From Trichoplax adhaerens (lineage: Eukaryota > Placozoa > Uniplacotomia > Trichoplacea > Trichoplacidae): DNA of 33,361 bases. The stretch spans positions 5,889,820 through 5,923,180 of the forward strand of contig NW_002060948.1 in assembly GCF_000150275.1 (NCBI RefSeq), read 5' to 3'. The notes under the pieces were generated by a model that was not told the DNA's origin, did not search any database, and saw only the letters and a list, made by a program, of their open reading frames with translations. Both the position numbers and the translations under genes were made by a program. This document shows, in pieces, positions 29,425 through 33,361 of the stretch (positions are counted from its first letter, which is position 1; each line of letters starts with the position of its first letter).

Positions 29425-30321
29425 AGACTAGAGTGTAATTGCATAGTAAATGCCCTTTGTCCATTACGGATTTCTATACAAGTAGCCATGAGCAAGTGGG
29501 AACGGATCGCTTCCTCGATACCGTACTGGCTATCAAACTGCAACCTTTACAATTCATGACGGTATGCTATACTGTATGCTGTACAATATGACCTATATTA
29601 TACACAATATAGCACACTCTTATAGGCGTAGTGTTTGTTGGTTACCGTTACTACCGAGGATCCACATAGCTCGGCTATGGCCATTCGTTGCTCGAAGCAG
29701 CCTCCGCTCGGAAAGAGGTCTAAATTAACCTATGTAGATATCCTGTAAACGATTTATTGACCTAGCAAAGAAGATATTAGGTAGTTGAATAAGATTATCA
29801 CGTTCTGCAGCACTTTCTGTACAAGTGGTTACTTCCTCGCGATCATTTTAGACTCTAAAGTTGGCAAAATCAACGGAAATACAAGAAAAATAAATACAAT
29901 AAGGTAGCTAGCTGTTGCAGCCATGCAATGTTTTGTAGTACTATATTTGCAACGCAAACTATTCGCACATTACATATTACATTGCACATCTTATTAGAAA
30001 AGAAAGAATTGCGACGTTGCATCCTTAGACTGAGCTAATAACGACTAAATTATAGCATAAAGTGATGTATGAATTACTGTAAAATCAATAGCAATACCTT
30101 ATGTAATCGAAATCTACAGACTACAACTCAATCTAAAAACGGATTGCTGAATTTATTTAAGATGCAAACAAAAATCAAGCTGCATTCGTCGCCATAATTG
30201 GTTTTAATCTTTGGCGTTAGCTATCGAAACTTATTTCTATGGGGTATTGTTACGTCCTGAAAAATTAATATTGGCAAAGCTTTCATTTATATCAAAAAGG
30301 ATAAAGTAGTTGACCGTAATC
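29425..30321. promoter_or_regulatory. Head-to-head spacer of IARS2 and TEDC1
   Basis: About 900 bp between divergent start codons. It should hold both promoters and 5' UTRs. A stretch near 29555-29620 is rich in short TATACTGTA/TACAATAT inverted words. No TATA box is decisive. Shared bidirectional regulation is inference from arrangement. Confidence 0.4.
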
Positions 30322-33243
30322 ATGGCTCAAATTAAACATGCCATCGAATCATTGTGTACCGTACTCAATTTTAATCGTCAATGCGCTATCCAAGCTGAAT
30401 CATTCAGACAAGCAAAATTCGACCGACATGAGCAGGTTAGTGCTCTTAAGATTTTTTTACTTTATTGATAAATAGGATTCCAGTAAATTGATTAATATAA
30501 GCTATGACCGGTGTTTGCCGCCTCTCAGACAAGGACATTCTGGCTTCTACTATTTGATTCGATATGTTACAGCAAGTACCTGCAAGTTATGCCAGAAGCT
30601 CATTTATCAGATGGTATATAATACAATCGTACAACTCATAGAACGTCCGATAATTATAATTTATCCACTTGCTTACTAATTGTAGATGTAATCAATTATA
30701 ACCTACTTTTCATCAACTTCTGTATTCGCCTACACTCTAAATTTTTTAATTATCGTTTTCTAAAATCGACATTTTAATACGATATTACGAGTATTAATAA
30801 ACATGACTAGTATTAACTATGTAGCTAATTAGTCTACTGTAGTTCCATATTCTATTGCTCAATGTTAGATACTATTTACAAATTTAGTTTTGAGTTGTTA
30901 CAAACTCGATTTAACAGTATCATCAAATCTACTCGAATACCCTAATACAAAGAATATAACTTTCTAGACGTAACATTAAAATATTTCTATGATTTGTAAT
31001 TTTTATAGTAACTTTGAACCTTTTTGAATGTAAACACTTTTTACCCATTTCAGAACAGATTGTTGTATATGTAAAGCACTACTTATATAGCTTTGGATAT
31101 GGAGTTGCAAGCTTCTATCAATTGCCAAATAATATGAGCTATGGGAGTCGGTACGTAAATAATAAATTTACATTGATACTAGTGTGACTATGTTCAGTAG
31201 GGAAATATTGTCGATCTTGTCTTAAAATATAAGCATTATCTTATTTTTGTTATCTCTGTTACATTCTCATATGCCTACATATACTCTATTAGAGAATTGC
31301 TACTAGCCTTCTCTTGGTTACTGGCAAAACGAAATATCATTGAGAGCTACATCCATAATATTGAGGATATTTTGTCTATTAGAGTTATCGATGAGGTATA
31401 CCTAACGCGTGTAAATGACAAATAAGTGTAAATGGAGCTTCAAAAATAATTTGTAAAATTTGGACAGCAACGTATTTATCCAAGGTTACAGATATGATAT
31501 TATAGATTAAAGCTATGTTTCAAAATGAGATCTATTAATCTTAATAGAAGGGCTGCTTACAGGAGAAATCATCCGATAAAAATTCTTCAAGAGTCGAATA
31601 TCCAACGCTATCAGTCGACAATGACAGCGATAATGTAAAATAAATGTTTATTTAAAGATTCAACTCCTATTGCATTTTCTATCATGGCTCCATACTGTAC
31701 GCTTAAAACTTTAAATAATCCATTTCAAGATTATCGATCGTGCAAAGAATCTGCTTTGGCAGTATGGGAGGCTAAATCATAAATTAAAGACCTTACTAAG
31801 TAGTGAGAAAGAACAAATTCGTATCATGCATAAGGTAATTTATTAAGAGTATCTCCTATTTTCGTTGGCAATATTCACTAATCTAATATTTGGATTTATA
31901 AGGAAGGTTTGCTTTAAAACATAGCTAATACAGCATAATTCTACAATAGCTTCACATTGGTACGTGGGATACTCAATCTGCTGTGCTGCCTGATTGTAGC
32001 CATTTATCCAGTCTAGAGTGCTATTTATTAGCAAATCCAAAGGATTTTCAAAAGGTTTGATAGTGACAAGTTACCGATCAGTTGTATTGTTAGGACCTTA
32101 CAAGTTGTAACCCTCTAGGAAGTTATAAGTTTTAATTTTGGAGGATACATTTCAAAAAAATCTATTCGTTTACCTGATTTATAATTCCTCTAGTTTTAGC
32201 GTAATGCCTTTGGTCTTAAAGTCAGTTTTTAATGATATTGCGATAGTAGTATGTCTGTCTAATTCGAGATCTATCTCTATAGTTACAGGGATTACTCGAT
32301 CAGAGGATAACTTATCTATCTGCATTGGCAAGTTGGATAGGGGAAAAAGATTTATTTTGGAAATGGATGGTAAGATTACCGCTCTAAAATCCTTAAACAG
32401 GATTGCTACGATTAATTTGCTTGTTTTTAATTGGTTATAGGAAAGTGTACTTGAAGAGAAATTCAAAGATTCATCAACTAATGATCTCAGTGAGGTCAAA
32501 AAGCCACAGAAAGAATCCACGTATCCTTAAATACTGTTGATGTTTTACATAAATTAATTTATTGAATCTACTTGCATTATCTAAGTGCTCATTACGTAAT
32601 GGTATAGGAAAGAATCACAATTAACAGATTCGATCGCTGTTGCATAAACCTGGCTGCTGTTATCTTTAACCAAATTTTCTATCAAAATCAGTATTACGAA
32701 AGATTTAGTAGCTATTAACAAATTATTATTGGAAAAGATTGAAAACAATACCCAATATTTGAGTAGAATTTCCGTTTCAGACGATCCGGAAAAATCTTCT
32801 AGATACGCTCAATTACGATCAGCGATGGCATCTCGCTACTGTCAATCAACTAATCAAATGAAAGGTAACCGAAAGCCATACTTGAATATTGTGCGATGTT
32901 AATTTCAGTAGTTGTGCGTTTATTCTCATTTGCGTGGATTTTAATGAACTACCCTCAATATTTTATTCTACCATGAGTAGTGCATTCCGATGTAAATAAG
33001 CAAGCAAATCAATATATATTAATCAAGAAATCTCAAAAGAACGTGAACCATTTGAGTAATCCTGAGGAAACTATGAAGTATCCTATTGCTGATGTAATAG
33101 AACAATTGAATGAAGCTACTAACCAATTAAAAACGAATTTAATGATAGCTAGAGAAAAATATAAAATTTTAATGGATGACCTGTTAAGTAATTCTACTGG
33201 TATCTTACGATTAGATCAAGCTAGAAGTAAGAGAAAACTATAA
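30322..33243 (+). CDS. TEDC1: Tubulin epsilon and delta complex protein 1, 11 exons
   Basis: TEDC1 works with TEDC2 and delta- and epsilon-tubulin at centrioles and is needed for stable triplet microtubules. Exons 30322-30435, 30529-30613, 31054-31150, 31293-31395, 31563-31634, 31730-31834, 31950-32054, 32289-32369, 32441-32520, 32692-32864, 32981-33243 sum to 1278 nt, or 425 residues, close to the vertebrate protein as I recall it. Family blocks: FRQAKFDR (28-35), TFWLLLFDS after exon 2, FGYGVASFYQLP, GSRELLLAFSWLLA (97-110, the strongest match), a coiled stretch LLWQYGRLNHKLKTLLSSEKEQ, CSHLSSLECYLLANP in exon 7, and LFWKWM (249-254). The last exon is helical and ends in a basic tail RSKRKL. 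Exon 2 and exon 7 frames were chosen by family similarity and phase. Exons 9-10 are the least certain; their junction has a GTATCCTT donor. Confidence 0.9.
32521..32691 (+). other. Candidate U12-type intron in TEDC1
   Basis: The intron starts GTATCCTT, an exact match to the minor-spliceosome donor RTATCCTT. TCTTTAAC at 32664-32670 resembles the U12 branch site TCCTTAAC, 22 bases before the AG. It is in phase 2. No other donor I traced in this window has this form. The branch-to-acceptor distance is slightly long. Confidence 0.45.
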
Positions 33244-33361
33244 TGTCATCATATAGCTACAAATTTTTATAATATCAAGATACTTGATGACGATAAATTT
33301 ATTGAAGGAGGAATGATTATCAAGGATAAATCCACCTACTGTNNATATGTAACTAATTTNA
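33244..33361. other. 3' flank of TEDC1 with ambiguous bases
   Basis: AT-rich sequence after the TEDC1 stop. Bases 33343, 33344 and 33360 are N, which points to low-quality contig-end sequence. No clear poly(A) signal is seen. Confidence 0.6.

Noticed and set aside
30436-30470. Readthrough of TEDC1 exon 1 into VSALKIFLLY
   Set aside because: It looks a little like the family sequence but hits a stop at once with no donor. CAG|GTTAGT to 30529 keeps the frame.
30479-30679. Plus-strand frame starting near 30488 as TEDC1 exon 2
   Set aside because: A different frame from 30529, behind a CCTCTCAG acceptor, matches the family (FWLLLF) and gives the phase needed by exon 3.
32179-32520. 113-codon minus-strand frame and 100-codon plus-strand frame (32138-32440)
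   Set aside because: Both are shadows across TEDC1 exons 8-9 and intron 8. The exon 8 frame giving LFWKWM with clean splice sites explains the sequence better.

Overview
The window looks like nuclear DNA from a small-genome, early-branching animal, most likely a placozoan (Trichoplax or Hoilungia type). It is AT-rich, has no bacterial-style operons, and its genes are cut into many short exons by GT..AG introns that are mostly 50-500 bp long. The proteins read like divergent metazoan orthologues. The placozoan assignment is inference from gene content and style, with no database match behind it. Ambiguous bases at 33343-33344 and 33360 suggest a draft contig end.

Layout from left to right: (1) 1-3268 is intergenic, with degenerate short tandem and direct repeats rich in TACAGTAC/GTACTGTA; a very weak open frame touches the left edge on the minus strand. 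(2) 3269-4952, plus strand: a 3-exon gene for a 188-residue four-transmembrane protein. (3) 6408-11297, minus strand: a complete 16-exon adenylosuccinate synthetase gene (ADSS), with a 31-bp satellite array (11641-12655) upstream of it. (4) 12656-15833: intergenic, with a duplicated block, a GC-rich hairpin and three tandem ~320-330-bp units. (5) 15834-17874, plus strand: NAA40, the N-terminal acetyltransferase of histones H4 and H2A, 9 exons. (6) 18551-19734, minus strand: SNRPF, the SmF core spliceosomal protein, 4 exons, tail-to-tail with NAA40. (7) 19735-23099: intergenic, with palindromic GTAC microsatellites and one or two very small candidate genes near 21.4-21.9 kb. (8) 23100-29364 or 29424, minus strand: IARS2, mitochondrial isoleucyl-tRNA synthetase, 26 exons, complete including its C-terminal Cys4 zinc site. 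(9) 30322-33243, plus strand: TEDC1, tubulin epsilon and delta complex protein 1, 11 exons and about 425 residues, head-to-head with IARS2.

I traced the exon models by hand. All junctions keep phase, and for the five recognised genes the summed lengths agree with their animal families (449, 208, 83, 974 and 425 residues). The genes serve unrelated housekeeping roles: purine synthesis, histone N-terminal acetylation, splicing, mitochondrial translation and centriole triplet microtubules. Nothing suggests a functional cluster. I found no convincing new multi-gene system. The most notable points are the GTAC-palindrome satellite and microsatellite landscape, a divergent TEDC1 with a candidate U12-type intron, the uncharacterised four-TM gene, and a possible tiny membrane-protein gene.
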